Part shown: positions 54,236 through 63,817 of the stretch, one piece after another | Layout: each line of letters starts with the position of its first letter | How positions within the stretch are numbered: position 1 is the stretch's first letter | Source of the DNA: Nematopogon swammerdamellus | Lineage: Eukaryota; Arthropoda; Insecta; Lepidoptera; Adelidae | Length of the DNA stretch: 64,000 nt | Reading direction: 5' to 3' | Assembly: GCA_946902875.1 (NCBI GenBank) | Contig: OX336351.1 | Span: 124,001-188,000 of the forward strand | Notes under the pieces: model-generated | Told to the model about the DNA's origin: nothing | The model's database searches: none | Seen by the model: only the letters and a program-made list of their open reading frames with translations | Program-made: the position numbers and the translations under genes

Positions 54236-54684
54236 TCTTCTTCTATACTTATAAAATCGTTTGTCCTGACTGACTGATCTATCAACGCACAGCCAAAACT
54301 ACTAAGTCTAGAAAGCTGAAATTTGGAACATAGGTTTATTTTATAACTTATAACGTAAGCATGACGTAAAAAATGACGTAAAAATGACATGTTGAGGCTG
54401 GGGTAGTGCACCGCTTTAAGGTCTTTGCTTACGGTGACGCTTGGTCCGGGTCGCCTCTCACCCTCAAACATAGTTGAGGGAGGCGATGGCTGGCTCTGGT
54501 GTGATGCTCGTGAACGGGTGCTGTTCGTGGAGACCGGCCTGCTCCAATTGGCAGCATATTATCTGAATGGTATACTTATGTATATGCTACTTACCTGACT
54601 TCATAATTAGTTAACTTGACTAGGTACCATTAGTACCTCAACTTTATTAACCCATTGACAATTTGATACTTCAAGTATCTTAAA

Positions 54685-54783
54685 TGGTTGGGCCAATTGC
54701 GTTGTAAAATATTATATTTTATAGGTACTATTTTTTATCATTTTGAAAAACCTAAATTCCAGCGACCTACCGCCGCGTCACCA
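54685..54783 (+). repeat. 5' LTR, internally deleted (99 bp)
   Basis: First about 24 bp and last about 66 bp match the 3' LTR; roughly 400 bp between are missing, which would remove promoter sequence. Confidence 0.85.
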
Positions 54784-54858
54784 TAAGTTGGCCCTTCGAC
54801 CCGCGATCCCTATTGGTTAGCGTTGTATAAATATTAAAATTAAATTCCGCATATTAAA

Positions 54859-57800
54859 ATGGCTACCAGTGCAGAGCGTCTCGAAAGTGAAAGAGAAAAA
54901 AGGTTATACGAGCGTAGGTTAAAGCGCATCGAAAGTAAAATTAATTGTTACTTCGAACGCCTGCAAGTCGTATTCGACAAAATCGCAAACATAAATGCAC
55001 AAAATGTGGACATTTTTCTTGCGCACGCCGCTACTCTAAAGAGTACGCGCCAAGAATTTCTGTCCTCGTTGGACGAACACAACGAGTTGCTCGCCTCGAA
55101 CCCTGACGGTCCCGAACCCAACTACAACTCAATGAATGCGTTCGACGAGTTGTACGCGCAAATTAAATTTAAATACGACCAAATAATGTCGTCGCGTGAT
55201 AATACGCAAAGTAGTGAGGGGAATGGACCTAAAATGTCATTCCGACAGGCGCCAAAACTGCCGCGATTAGAGCTGTGTTCGTTCAACGGAGAAATACAGA
55301 ATTGGCCAATATTTTTCGAGACTTTCAGAACGGTCATTCACGAAAACACGGATCTGACCGAAGGTGAAAAAGTACAGTATTTGGTTGTCAGATTGATAGG
55401 TAAAGCGCAGAATATCTGTCAAGGCTTTATGCCTACCGCCGAAAATTATTCTGTGTTGTGGGACACATTAGTAAGTAAATATAATGATAAACGCGTATTA
55501 GCCGCTAACTACCTAGACCAGCTATTACAGCTACCTACTGTCGGTGAGGCTACGTCTAGTAGTTTAGAAAACTTCGTGGACAAATTCTCGTCCATTGTGT
55601 CCGCATTGAGACAGTTAAAATTAGATAACTTGGAGGAATTCATTTTCATTCATCTAGGTACTAAAAAACTCGACCTTGAAACGGTCAAGTTATTTGAAAT
55701 GTCATTGAGAGGCAATAACGAAATGGCTACGTCAGCGCAGTTCATTGACTTCGTTCGCGAACAATCACGTATTTTACAGCGTACATATGCGGGTACGTCT
55801 GAAAATACGGCGTCCCCGTCCCCGTCCCCGCCTCCGACGCACCGCGCGAACCAGCCGTTCACAAACAGAAATAATAATAATTACCGCCCCACAGTCAAAT
55901 CTCAACTGCCTCCTCCGCCGCCGCCGCCTTCTCAAAACAATTATGGCGATACATTCAAAACTTTCGTTAGCGTACAGGACGACAGATGTATGTCATGTGG
56001 AGGTAATGATCACTCCCACCTGTATCACTGCTCCAAATTCACCTCGATGTCGGTCCGCGATCGCTATCATTTCGCGAAAAATAATAAATTATGCATTAAT
56101 TGCCTAAGTAGTAGGCACGCACTCCGCAAATGCAGGTCGGAGGTGAGATGTCGAGTGTGCTCACACTCGCGTCACACATTGTTACATTTCGAATCTAGTA
56201 ACGATTCACCGCCCTCGCATTCGAATAATTACAGTAGGTATCGACCGCCCGGCATCGCTGATGTCGCGACTGCCGCCCCCGCCCCCGCTTTCGTCCTCTC
56301 GCCCGCACCGCTCGCTTCAGCTTCAGGCGATGCGCGCGCGCCAGCCTTCCCCGCCTTCAGGCCCGCGTCCGCTCCGCTCGTCTCCGCCGCTACCTCCGCC
56401 CCCGCTTCGCCGGTCTTCGTTTCGCCCGCCGCCGCCGCCTCCGCGCCGACAGTAGTAGGACCATCCGTAATGTGTTCCGTAGGACCATGTCCAATTAATA
56501 ATATTTCACGCAATAATAGCGTTCTATTGGGCACCGCATTGTGTAACGTAGTCGATGTCGCTGGCAATATTCACATCGTACGTGCGCTAGTCGACAGCGC
56601 GTCACAAAAGGACTTAATTACGACCGCTTGTTGTGATAGGCTAAACTTAAAATTAAACCCGCCGCACAATACATTTGTTGCTGGAGTAGGTGATATAGCC
56701 AATCCTATTGAAGGAGTCACCTGCTTGACTATCCGCTCCCGCTTGGACGATAATATAAGGTTTAAAGTACAACCTTTCGTCGTAAACCGCATTACTGATA
56801 AATTGCCTTCAGCAAAAGTCGATATTTCGCGACTCGAATACCTACACGATTTACCCCTTAGTGATTACGGTTACTTTGAACCTGCCGAAATCGATCTCAT
56901 TCTCGGTGCAGATTTATTCGCTCGCATCTTACGTAGTCAGACTGTCGCTCGCGCGCCTGGAGAACCGATCGCTATAGAGACCTCATTAGGTTATCTAGTA
57001 CTAGGAGAAGCGCCTGCGCTCCTAGGCCCGACGACGACATGTAATATTATTCGCACATATTGTAACTTCATTGATTTTAGTGAAGCAAGGCGAACAGAAT
57101 CAAGTTTGCCTACTTCGCAACGCTGTATCCGGCCGCCTCGCGCGTCATCATTGCCTGCTACAATCGCGAAAGAACCGCTTCAATTATATGAGTTGCCGCG
57201 TGTACCGGTCAGCTTGCTCTGTAGTCCGTACCTAGCCATCGATACGAGTCAGTTAGTGCATGCTGGGGGGCTCGAGTTAGCAAAGTTATCCGGCAACTCG
57301 CCGCAGATGATGTCTATAAGTACACCTCCCGCACACCGCGTCTCATTAAACTTGCTGCCTCGCGTAGATTTCGTTCCGTTCGCCTTCAGTGTAGAACCTC
57401 GCGAGTGTGCACGACGCAATACTTTGTTCACGATTATCCATCTTTGGAATTTGTGCATCGCACCTGCAATAATAATAATAAACTTAATCATTAAATCGCT
57501 TTGGGATGATTCCCCTTCTAATGGTGTCATCTCGCTCTGGCGACCGTTCTTGTTAAAGCTCCAAATTATCGCCGCAAATAAAAATAATTTGCATTGCTCA
57601 CATCGATTTGAAAATGCTGCCGATCACCCGTCCAGTAGCTTAACTCCTGCGCAGCTGATCGAGCAGCCGCTGTTGCTTGGCGAGGCGATCTACACTCACC
57701 GGTCTGTTGAACAATGGCCGGTCAATACATTTGAACCACCGCCTCCGCAGCTCTTCTCGCTCGCTTCACGAGTTTTCTCTTGCTCGAAGCTTGTTAGAAT

Positions 57801-58263
57801 GGTAATTCACATTTTTATCCTTATTAATTGGTCCAGTAAATTTGAAATATTGTACTTACACTATGGCAAGGTCGTTCTTCTAATGGCTCTGCAGAATTTT
57901 CTCTATTCTGATGAATTTAAATTCGCACTTATTAGTAATAATGTTACACCCGCCTTTCCAAAGTCAAATGTCTTCAACGAAAATGGAATCTTGATAGCCG
58001 AGGGTAGCTTGAGTAAGGTTAATTTACTGAACGATAGGCTCCTCCCCTATCAACTCAGCTACTATTATCACCGCTGCAAATACCTAATACTTTATTTGCT
58101 CACCGGAAGTCACGGCGTTCGTGAGTTCGTGAATCGCCGGACTGAGTTCGGAAAATATAGGCGCGTAGCGCACAGTGGTGAATATTTTCACACTGTCTTA
58201 GTCATAAGTTTTCGCAAATTATACAGTCCACTAACTTTTAATTTTATATTTATTTCTTGTTAA
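54859..58263 (+). CDS. BEL/Pao gag-protease frame fused to RNase H/integrase remnants
   Basis: Single 1,134-codon frame. Residues about 1-130: N-terminal coiled region; ~130-310: gag core of the DUF1759 type (KLPRLELCSFNGEIQNWPIF); ~377-450: three zinc knuckles (CMSCGGNDHSHLYHC, CINCLSSRHALRKC and a third with the last Cys replaced); ~450-545: Pro/Ala-rich; ~575-690: Pao-type aspartic protease (ALVDSASQKDLI, ILGADLF). Past ~720 the reverse transcriptase domain is missing. Short blocks like the BEL/Pao region between RNase H and integrase remain: SSSLTPAQLIEQPLL (~960), FSCSKLVRM (~980) and NVFNENGILIAEGSLSK (~1035), ending without integrase catalytic core. Intact frame despite this loss is unusual. 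Not capable of replication alone. Confidence 0.85.
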   Translation: MATSAERLESEREKRLYERRLKRIESKINCYFERLQVVFDKIANINAQNVDIFLAHAATLKSTRQEFLSSLDEHNELLASNPDGPEPNYNSMNAFDELYAQIKFKYDQIMSSRDNTQSSEGNGPKMSFRQAPKLPRLELCSFNGEIQNWPIFFETFRTVIHENTDLTEGEKVQYLVVRLIGKAQNICQGFMPTAENYSVLWDTLVSKYNDKRVLAANYLDQLLQLPTVGEATSSSLENFVDKFSSIVSALRQLKLDNLEEFIFIHLGTKKLDLETVKLFEMSLRGNNEMATSAQFIDFVREQSRILQRTYAGTSENTASPSPSPPPTHRANQPFTNRNNNNYRPTVKSQLPPPPPPPSQNNYGDTFKTFVSVQDDRCMSCGGNDHSHLYHCSKFTSMSVRDRYHFAKNNKLCINCLSSRHALRKCRSEVRCRVCSHSRHTLLHFESSNDSPPSHSNNYSRYRPPGIADVATAAPAPAFVLSPAPLASASGDARAPAFPAFRPASAPLVSAATSAPASPVFVSPAAAASAPTVVGPSVMCSVGPCPINNISRNNSVLLGTALCNVVDVAGNIHIVRALVDSASQKDLITTACCDRLNLKLNPPHNTFVAGVGDIANPIEGVTCLTIRSRLDDNIRFKVQPFVVNRITDKLPSAKVDISRLEYLHDLPLSDYGYFEPAEIDLILGADLFARILRSQTVARAPGEPIAIETSLGYLVLGEAPALLGPTTTCNIIRTYCNFIDFSEARRTESSLPTSQRCIRPPRASSLPATIAKEPLQLYELPRVPVSLLCSPYLAIDTSQLVHAGGLELAKLSGNSPQMMSISTPPAHRVSLNLLPRVDFVPFAFSVEPRECARRNTLFTIIHLWNLCIAPAIIIINLIIKSLWDDSPSNGVISLWRPFLLKLQIIAANKNNLHCSHRFENAADHPSSSLTPAQLIEQPLLLGEAIYTHRSVEQWPVNTFEPPPPQLFSLASRVFSCSKLVRMVIHIFILINWSSKFEILYLHYGKVVLLMALQNFLYSDEFKFALISNNVTPAFPKSNVFNENGILIAEGSLSKVNLLNDRLLPYQLSYYYHRCKYLILYLLTGSHGVREFVNRRTEFGKYRRVAHSGEYFHTVLVISFRKLYSPLTFNFIFISC

Positions 58264-58437
58264 TTCGCATTATTGTTTATCCGCTACACCGATAAAATGG
58301 TTTATATTATTCGCATATTTAACATACGCTCGCACAATCTTTGGTAGGTATTTTCTAGGCAATACATTTTTCCGCTTTTTCTTTCTTTATTATATTTTGA
58401 AAGGACTTAGTAGTTAGTCCTGTCAAGCTGGGGGGCA

Positions 58438-58943
58438 TGGTTGGGCCAATTGCGTTGTAAATCGGTTGTGGTGACATTTCACCTAATCCCTTCCTTGTCT
58501 GTCCCATATACCTACCTCACCGCCTGATGAAGGTAGCACAGTGCTGCCATCGCTCGCGCCGCCGCTGTCGAGCGGCTCGCGAGTCGTGATTCGAGTCTCC
58601 GCCGGCTGCGACGTCAAACTTGCGCGTTGCAGTTTAACCGCAAATGAAATATTATTTTTAACCGCTTCCGCCTTAATACTACACCGTTCTACGCTACGTA
58701 CACCGTTTCTCGCCGCGAGTGTCGTTTCGCAACGCTGCGCTGCTGGAGACGAACCTCTTTGCGTGGTGGCCACCCGCTTCGCCGCGCCGCCTGGACATCC
58801 ATCAGTGGTGAGTCCTGCACAATTTCCTTTCCTCCCCTGGTGTGGTGTTCACTGCGACTGCATTTACAACGCAAGCCTATATAGGTACTATTTTTTATCA
58901 TTTTGAAAAACCTAAATTCCAGCGACCTACCGCCGCGTCACCA
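58438..58943 (+). repeat. 3' LTR, full length (506 bp)
   Basis: TG...CA ends; GC-rich centre at 58540-58800; shares termini with the 5' LTR. Open frames inside are not considered genes. Confidence 0.85.
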
Positions 58944-59227
58944 TTAAATATTCATATATTTTTATTTTTTATTCTTGACATTACATTGACATTATGTTGA
59001 TACAAATTACGTATCAAAGTTTGACAAAGGCTCTTTACACCTGATTCACTTAATTAATAAGTCTTTGTAGTCAGAACTCTCAGCAAAATTGTTAATCTTG
59101 CTCTCAAGTTATGTTTTAGATAGACTATGGGCGGTTTTATTATGTGGCTAGTCACTAAATTCTTGTAAAAATATGTTTAAAAAAATACCCTGCGAAGTTT
59201 CCGGCTGGTACACTTATCCCTACCAGC

Positions 59228-59287
59228 TATCCCCCCTGGTAGGGATAAGTGGAAATTTTTTTCCACTTATCCCTACCAGGGGGGATA
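59228..59287. repeat. Hairpin with 28-bp arms (CCTGGTAGGGATAAGTGG)
   Basis: TATCCCCCCTGGTAGGGATA, AGTGGAAA then about 3 T, then the reverse complement. Further TTATCCCTACCAG words at 59214 and 59323 suggest a small fold-back element spanning about 59205-59335. Confidence 0.85.
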
Positions 59288-59383
59288 GGTGGAAAATGGA
59301 AATTCTGACTGAGTGCACTTATCCCTACCAGGCTTAAATATTTTTAAAATATGTCACAAAGTTTTGAAAATTAGACAAAAATT

Positions 59384-59477
59384 ATAAAAAATATACCTAC
59401 ATAGGCCAGGATTAAGAAACCTTAACAAACATGAAGTCACCAAAGTACCAGGGCAGCAGAAATTGAAAGGAGGTTTA
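59384..59477 (+). repeat. Long inverted repeat, left arm
   Basis: ATAAAAAATATACCTACATA, GGCCAGGATTAAGAAAC, CACCAAAGTACCAGGGCAGC; reverse complement at 62398-62491 with only two or three differences over 94 bp. Confidence 0.9.
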
Positions 59478-59532
59478 TTACTATTATAATAATAACTATT
59501 ATTTTATTATATTAATAACTTATATAAAACTA

Positions 59533-60595
59533 GCTTTTGCCCGCGGCTTCGCTCGCGTGAAATTCGTATTTCAAAGGAAGAACTAAGGGCGAGCTGGGTT
59601 CAGGCTAGTAACTAAGGGCGAACTGGGTTCAGGTAAACGATAAACCGTCTCGAAGAAAGTGAGTAACTTTTTGAGGCCGAAGGCGGAGTTGCGTTCAGGA
59701 AGACGATAAACCATATCGAAGACAGTAAGTAACTATGGGCGAGGCCGAAGGCCGAGCTGCGTTCAGGATGAGGGTAACCTTTTCGAAGAAAGTAAGTAAC
59801 AGAGGGCGAGGCCAAAGGCCGAGCTGCGCTCAGGAATACCATAAAATTTCTCGAATAAAGTAAGTAACAAAGAGGGGAGGCCGAAGGCCGAGCTGCGTTC
59901 AGGAAGACGCTAAAACCTTCTCGAGACAGTAAGTAACTATGGGCGAGGCCGAAGGCCGAGCTGCGTTAAGGAAGAGGATAACCTTTTCGAAGAAAGTAAG
60001 TAACAAAGGGCGAGTCCGAAGGCCGAGCTGCGTTCAGGAAGACGATAAACCTTCTCGAAGACAGTAAGTAACTATGGGCGAGGCCGAAGGCCGAGCTGCG
60101 TTCAGGAAGAGGTTAAACCATCTTTAAGAAAGTAAGTAACAAAGGGCGAGGACGAAGGCCGAGCTGCGTTCAGGAAGACGATAAACCTTCTCGAAGACAG
60201 TAAGTAACTATGGGCGAGGCCGAAGGCCGGGATCCGTTCAGGAAGAGGATAAACCTTTTCGAAGAAAGTAAGTAACAAAGAAGCTACTTTCTTCGAAAAG
60301 GTTTATCCTCTTCCTGAACGCCTCGCCCATAGTTACTTACTGTCTTCGAGAAGGTTTATCGTCTTCGTGAACGCAGCTCGACCTTCGGCCTCGCCCTTTG
60401 TTACTTACTTTCTTCGATAAGGTTTATAGTCTTCCCGAACGCAGCTCGGCCTTCGGCCTCGCCTATAGTTACTTACTGTCTTCAAGAAGGTTTATCTTTT
60501 TCCTGAATGCAGCTCGGCCTTCGGCCTCGCCCTTAGTTACTTACTTCCTTTGAGTTCGTTTATCCTCTTCCTGAATGCAACTCATTCACAAACTT
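59533..60595. mobile_element. Helitron-like end with forward and inverted 68-bp minisatellites
   Basis: Left end AAACTAGCTTTTGCCCGCGG CTTCGCTCGCG; then about 10 forward GGCCGAAGGCCGAG units (59640-60275) and, from about 60283, about 4 reversed units. The orientation switches within CTACTTTCTTCGAAAAGG. Same organisation as 52088-53562. Confidence 0.7.
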
Positions 60596-60665
60596 TCGCG
60601 TTTTTAATATTTATATAGGGTAGGTTTGGAATGAGGCCTGATTTTCGAAATTATTCCCAATTATA

Positions 60666-61390
60666 CAGTCAAACCCGCTTAATACGATCCCGGTTAATAC
60701 GATTTCCCGCATAATACGATCTTTTGTGCTGGTCCCTTCATTTTACGAACAAATTTTTTCCGCTTAATGCGACCCCAACCCGCTTAAAACGATCTTTTGG
60801 TGACGAAGGTCGCCGCGCGCGGCGCGACCGCCCGAAGCGAGCTCGGGGCTCGGGAACGCTCGCTCCCGCGTCGGGTGCACCGTCCGCTCCCGCGCTCGCT
60901 CCTAGCGCCGCGCAGAGCGAGCTCGGTCGGACGGAGCTAGTACGCATTCCGGTGCCGCCCGCGCATGTTCTGTCTGTGTAGCACATCGTCACCCGGCGCG
61001 AACTGTTGAACTGTATCGAAATTAACACGTGTGTGTATCCTTCTTCGTGCCATGACGGCCAATACTAAACGACAAGATGACAAGCACTCTCACTTAGTGA
61101 TAGAAGATGTTGTCCAACTAAGGCGATATCTTTGTTCGATTGATTCCAGTGATGATGCTCTTAACAAACTAAACTGCATAGAAAGCTCTGTATTGCGTGA
61201 GTCTGCGAAACACCTGCGACAACAGACGATTGATTCATTTCTTAACACGTAAACGATTGCGAAGATTGATTTATGTCAGAAATACAATAAACAGATTTTA
61301 AAGTGTGTACTTTGCATGATTTTAACTCTTCCCGCTGAAGACGATTTTTGCGCCCATCCCCTTGAGAGTCGTATTAAACGGGTTTTACTG
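60666..61390 (+). mobile_element. Pogo/Tigger-type DNA transposon, deleted copy, TA target
   Basis: 725 bp with TIRs CAGTCAAACCCGCTTAATAC and GTATTAAACGGGTTTTACTG (three mismatches), flanked by TA on both sides (60664, 61391). TA target and CAGT ends are typical of pogo/Tc1-mariner relatives. Subterminal repeats of AATACGATC occur at 60683-60721. The interior has a GC-rich leader (60800-60960) and the end of a transposase gene. Confidence 0.88.
61052..61252 (+). pseudogene. Pogo/Tigger transposase C-terminal remnant
   Basis: Reads VIEDVVQLRRYLCSIDSSDD, ALNKLNCIESSVLRESAK and LRQQTIDSFLNT to a stop; the pattern (helical tail ending QQ-x-I-x-x-F) resembles the end of Tigger-type transposases. 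The DNA-binding and DDE domains are absent. An ATG at 61052 may be the residual start. Confidence 0.55.
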
Positions 61391-61392
61391 TA

Positions 61393-62397
61393 TATATTTT
61401 TGAAATGTGCTAATTAAGCCCTTTCATTATTCCAAATTCCAAATATTTTATTGAAAATTTTAACAAATTACATAATATAGGTGTTTATTACACTTGTTTA
61501 TCTTATCTACGTAATTTACTAGAATTTTATGACTTTATGTCTTCTAGAGGGAACCATATTCAATTTTATGTGACGTCACATAGCCTGTAACCAGCAGACG
61601 ATCAAAACGATACCTCATTTGTCAAATTATGATAAGTAGTTTAGAAGTTATGAGGAAACAGATGAACATACATACATTCATACATACATACCGGTCAAAA
61701 TCATAACCCTCGCTTCGAAAGTCCGCGCGCTTCACCGTAGCAACAGTAGGCGACCGCGGCGGCGCGGGCGGCACGGGGGCGATTGCATCACGCGTGTCGG
61801 GTTGAATTTATTTTGTCGCGCGTTAGTTTTAATTTGGCGATAACTCCTAAGACATTAATTTAAATTGTATGGTGTAAAGGGCAATTATAATGTGCATGAA
61901 AGGCTTAAAGTAACTAACGTATTTAATTTGATAAGGATTAATATCTTATCCGTCTAAATAGCTTTCCAATTACCACATTATATGGGACCATTTTTTTAAA
62001 CATTAAAATGGGTATACTAAGCTATCCTTAAAAGATAGACATATGCCATCGTGGACTTTTCTGTAGAACTATAAAAGAGGAACAATTCCATCATGCATTG
62101 TTTTGTTATATCTCAAAGGGATTAGGCAGCGTTTTCGATGAAAGCTCCCAGTCGGCTTGATTTTTTCCGACATCTTCAACAGTAATCGTCATATTTCAAC
62201 TAATTTACATAAAACATTATATAATTTATACATAAAAACCTTCCTCTTGAATCAATCCGTCCATTGGTGAAAACCGTATGAAAATCCGTTTGGTAGTTTT
62301 CGAGTTTATCGCGTTCAGACAGACAGACAGACAGACAGAGGTGGGACGAGACAGACTGGGGGGACTTTGTTTTATAATATGTTAGGATAGGATTATG
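61393..62397. repeat. Dispersed repeat sequence between pogo element and inverted-repeat arm
   Basis: No gene. 62160-62395 has the motif set TTCCTCTTGAATCAATCCGT, CGTATGAAAATCCGTTTGGT, (CAGA)n and GGGGACTTTGTTTTATAATA of a common lepidopteran interspersed repeat. A CG-rich patch lies at 61725-61795. Confidence 0.5.
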
Positions 62398-62491
62398 GAA
62401 ACCTCCTTTCAATTTCTGCTGCCCTGGTACTTTGGTGACCTCATGTTTGTTAATGTTTCTTAATCCTGGCCTATGTAGGTATATTTTTTAT
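62398..62491 (-). repeat. Long inverted repeat, right arm
   Basis: Reverse complement of 59384-59477. The 2.9 kb between the arms hold the Helitron-like and pogo elements. Confidence 0.9.
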
Positions 62492-62529
62492 ATGTTATGT
62501 TTATTATGTTATGTTTTTTATATTTTATA

Positions 62530-62557
62530 TGGGGGTGGGGGGGGGGGGGGGGGGGGC
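62530..62557. repeat. Poly-G tract
   Basis: 27 of 28 bases are G; quadruplex-prone and a likely site of assembly or sequencing length error. Confidence 0.9.
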
Positions 62558-62559
62558 GT

Positions 62560-63564
62560 TTATGGAAACCCTACCAGGATTCAGAACCTCAGTACTTCTG
62601 AGCTGCGGGAGGGTTTACTAGCATTAATTCACAGAAAGTTACCTTAAACCATTCCACTATTCAGAGCTGCGGACGATCTGAATTCGGGTATGGTTTCCGG
62701 TGTAGTATTCAAGACTTCGTAATTGAAACGCTTCCACTACTCAGATCCCTAGAAAGCATATAAGTACAAAACGCGTTTTGTAAGTTCAGCAATGTTCTAT
62801 GCAACAATGAAAATTTTACGTCTTTAACCTGCATTAAACGGATGACGAAATTATTTGAGAGTGCACAAACTTCAGAGCAAGCTTACGAGTTGGTCTTAAA
62901 TAAATTTCCTCGACGAGTAACTAGAAAAATAAAGGTACAACCTACTTCTATGAGCAGACGTAAACATAAAGGCGTGGGCAGAAAGTCCAAAAACCGCATC
63001 TCTGCAGGGAAACCTCCTAAAAAGATGCATTCATTATCTAAAAACATCAGCAAGAATGTACCTAACGCTCGATAATTTTGTTATTGATAACTTTTTGATT
63101 CACCTAATGTAAAAGTTTGATGATTACATTGTCGTATTTTTTTAATTACATTATCTTTACTATGCAATTCAAATTATTTTTATTTCCTAATAGCATGATA
63201 TTCATCCTTCCTTTTAATCTTCGCTCGTTTACATAGAAGTCCTTACCGAGCGTATTCTGTTAAACCTATAAGCCAAATTTCAGTCTGAGTAGCGGTAGGA
63301 ATTCATATACATAACGTTAGTATTGCCTCCCGCATTACAGAACTCAAACAGGGTAGGCTGATCTGAGTCACCGAATATATATTACTAGTCTGAGTAGCGG
63401 TAGGAATTTATATCCATAACGCTAGTATTGCGTTTGTAAAACCTCCCGCATTACAGAACTAAAAGTAGGGTAGCATTTAAACCATCAAACTGCGCGTTCA
63501 ATCGCTTAAACCCTCCCGCAGCTCAGAAGTACTGAGGTTCTGAATACTGGAAGGGTTTCCATAA
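62560..63564 (+). mobile_element. TIR element (about 1.0 kb) with a transposase tail
   Basis: Inverted ends of about 58 bp: TTATGGAAACCCT, CAGAACCTCAGTACTTCTGA, GCTGCGGGAGGGTTTA on the left and the reverse complement at 63505-63564, with two mismatches. Subterminal CTACTCAGA / TCTGAGTAG and CTCCCGCATTACAGAACT words are repeated in both halves. No clear target duplication found. The long TIRs and internal SRRK-rich frame suggest a Mutator-like or related superfamily. Confidence 0.8.
62842..63075 (+). CDS. Basic 77-aa frame, probable C-terminal tail of a transposase
   Basis: MTKLFESAQTSEQAYELVLN, KFPRRVTRKIKVQPTSMSRR, KHKGVGRKSKNRISAGKPPK and a Lys/Ser-rich end. In-frame codons before the ATG (NFTSLTCIKR) also look coding. 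The IKVQPTxxSRRK...G+PPK pattern recalls tails following the SWIM zinc finger of MULE-type transposases. The catalytic part is missing; identification is tentative. Confidence 0.45.
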   Translation: MTKLFESAQTSEQAYELVLNKFPRRVTRKIKVQPTSMSRRKHKGVGRKSKNRISAGKPPKKMHSLSKNISKNVPNAR

Positions 63565-63574
63565 TCGCGGTGGG

Positions 63575-63765
63575 GGGTGACAGTTTATATGGGAGTATCG
63601 GTTTTTTTAAAGGTAGGAACTTGAAAATCATAATTATAGCTATTCATCATAAATAAATAATGACGTGTTTCAGGGTTTTTGGATTTTCACATTTTAAGGG
63701 GGGGAAATGGGGGGCGAAATGTTGTAAGGGAGTATCGGTTTTTTTAAAGGTAGGAACTTGACAAT
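63575..63765 (-). repeat. 137-bp satellite, inverted copy beside Helitron coding sequence
   Basis: GTATCGGTTTTTTTAAAGGT, AGGAACTTGAAAATCATAAT, AATAATGACGTGTTTCAGGG in reverse relative to 5690-7223; ends at a diverged ATGACATGCTTGAGGGTATT just before the helicase frame. Confidence 0.85.
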
Positions 63766-63817
63766 TTGAATTGTAGCTATTCATCATAAATAAACAATGA
63801 CATGCTTGAGGGTATTC

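Larger units (their letters stand above)
54685..58943 (+). mobile_element. BEL/Pao LTR retrotransposon without reverse transcriptase
   Basis: LTRs begin TGGTTGGGCCAATTGCGTTG and end ACCGCCGCGTCACCA, with a 5-bp duplication TTAAA at 54680-54684 and 58944-58948. The 3' LTR (58438-58943) is 506 bp; the 5' LTR (54685-54783) only 99 bp, having lost its middle. A polypurine tract (GCTGGGGGGCA) precedes the 3' LTR. The interior holds one long frame (54859-58263). 5-bp duplications and TG...CA ends fit BEL/Pao. Confidence 0.9.
54591..59205 (+). mobile_element. LINE 3' UTR copy split by a BEL/Pao element
   Basis: 54591-54684 (CTAGGTACCATTAGTACCTC, TTGATACTTCAAGTATCTTA) and 58949-59205 (ACGTATCAAAGTTTGACAAA, TAAGTCTTTGTAGTCAGAAC) are the reverse complement of 7340-7690, i.e. 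the 3' UTR of the LINE at 7224-8994. The BEL/Pao insertion lies between them. Confidence 0.8.

Noticed and set aside
55745..56567. Alternative frames within the BEL/Pao gag region
   Set aside because: Overlap the long gag-protease frame and contain only low-complexity sequence.
60724..60981. Pro/Ala-rich frame in the pogo element leader
   Set aside because: GC-rich noncoding leader between TIR and transposase remnant; no homology.
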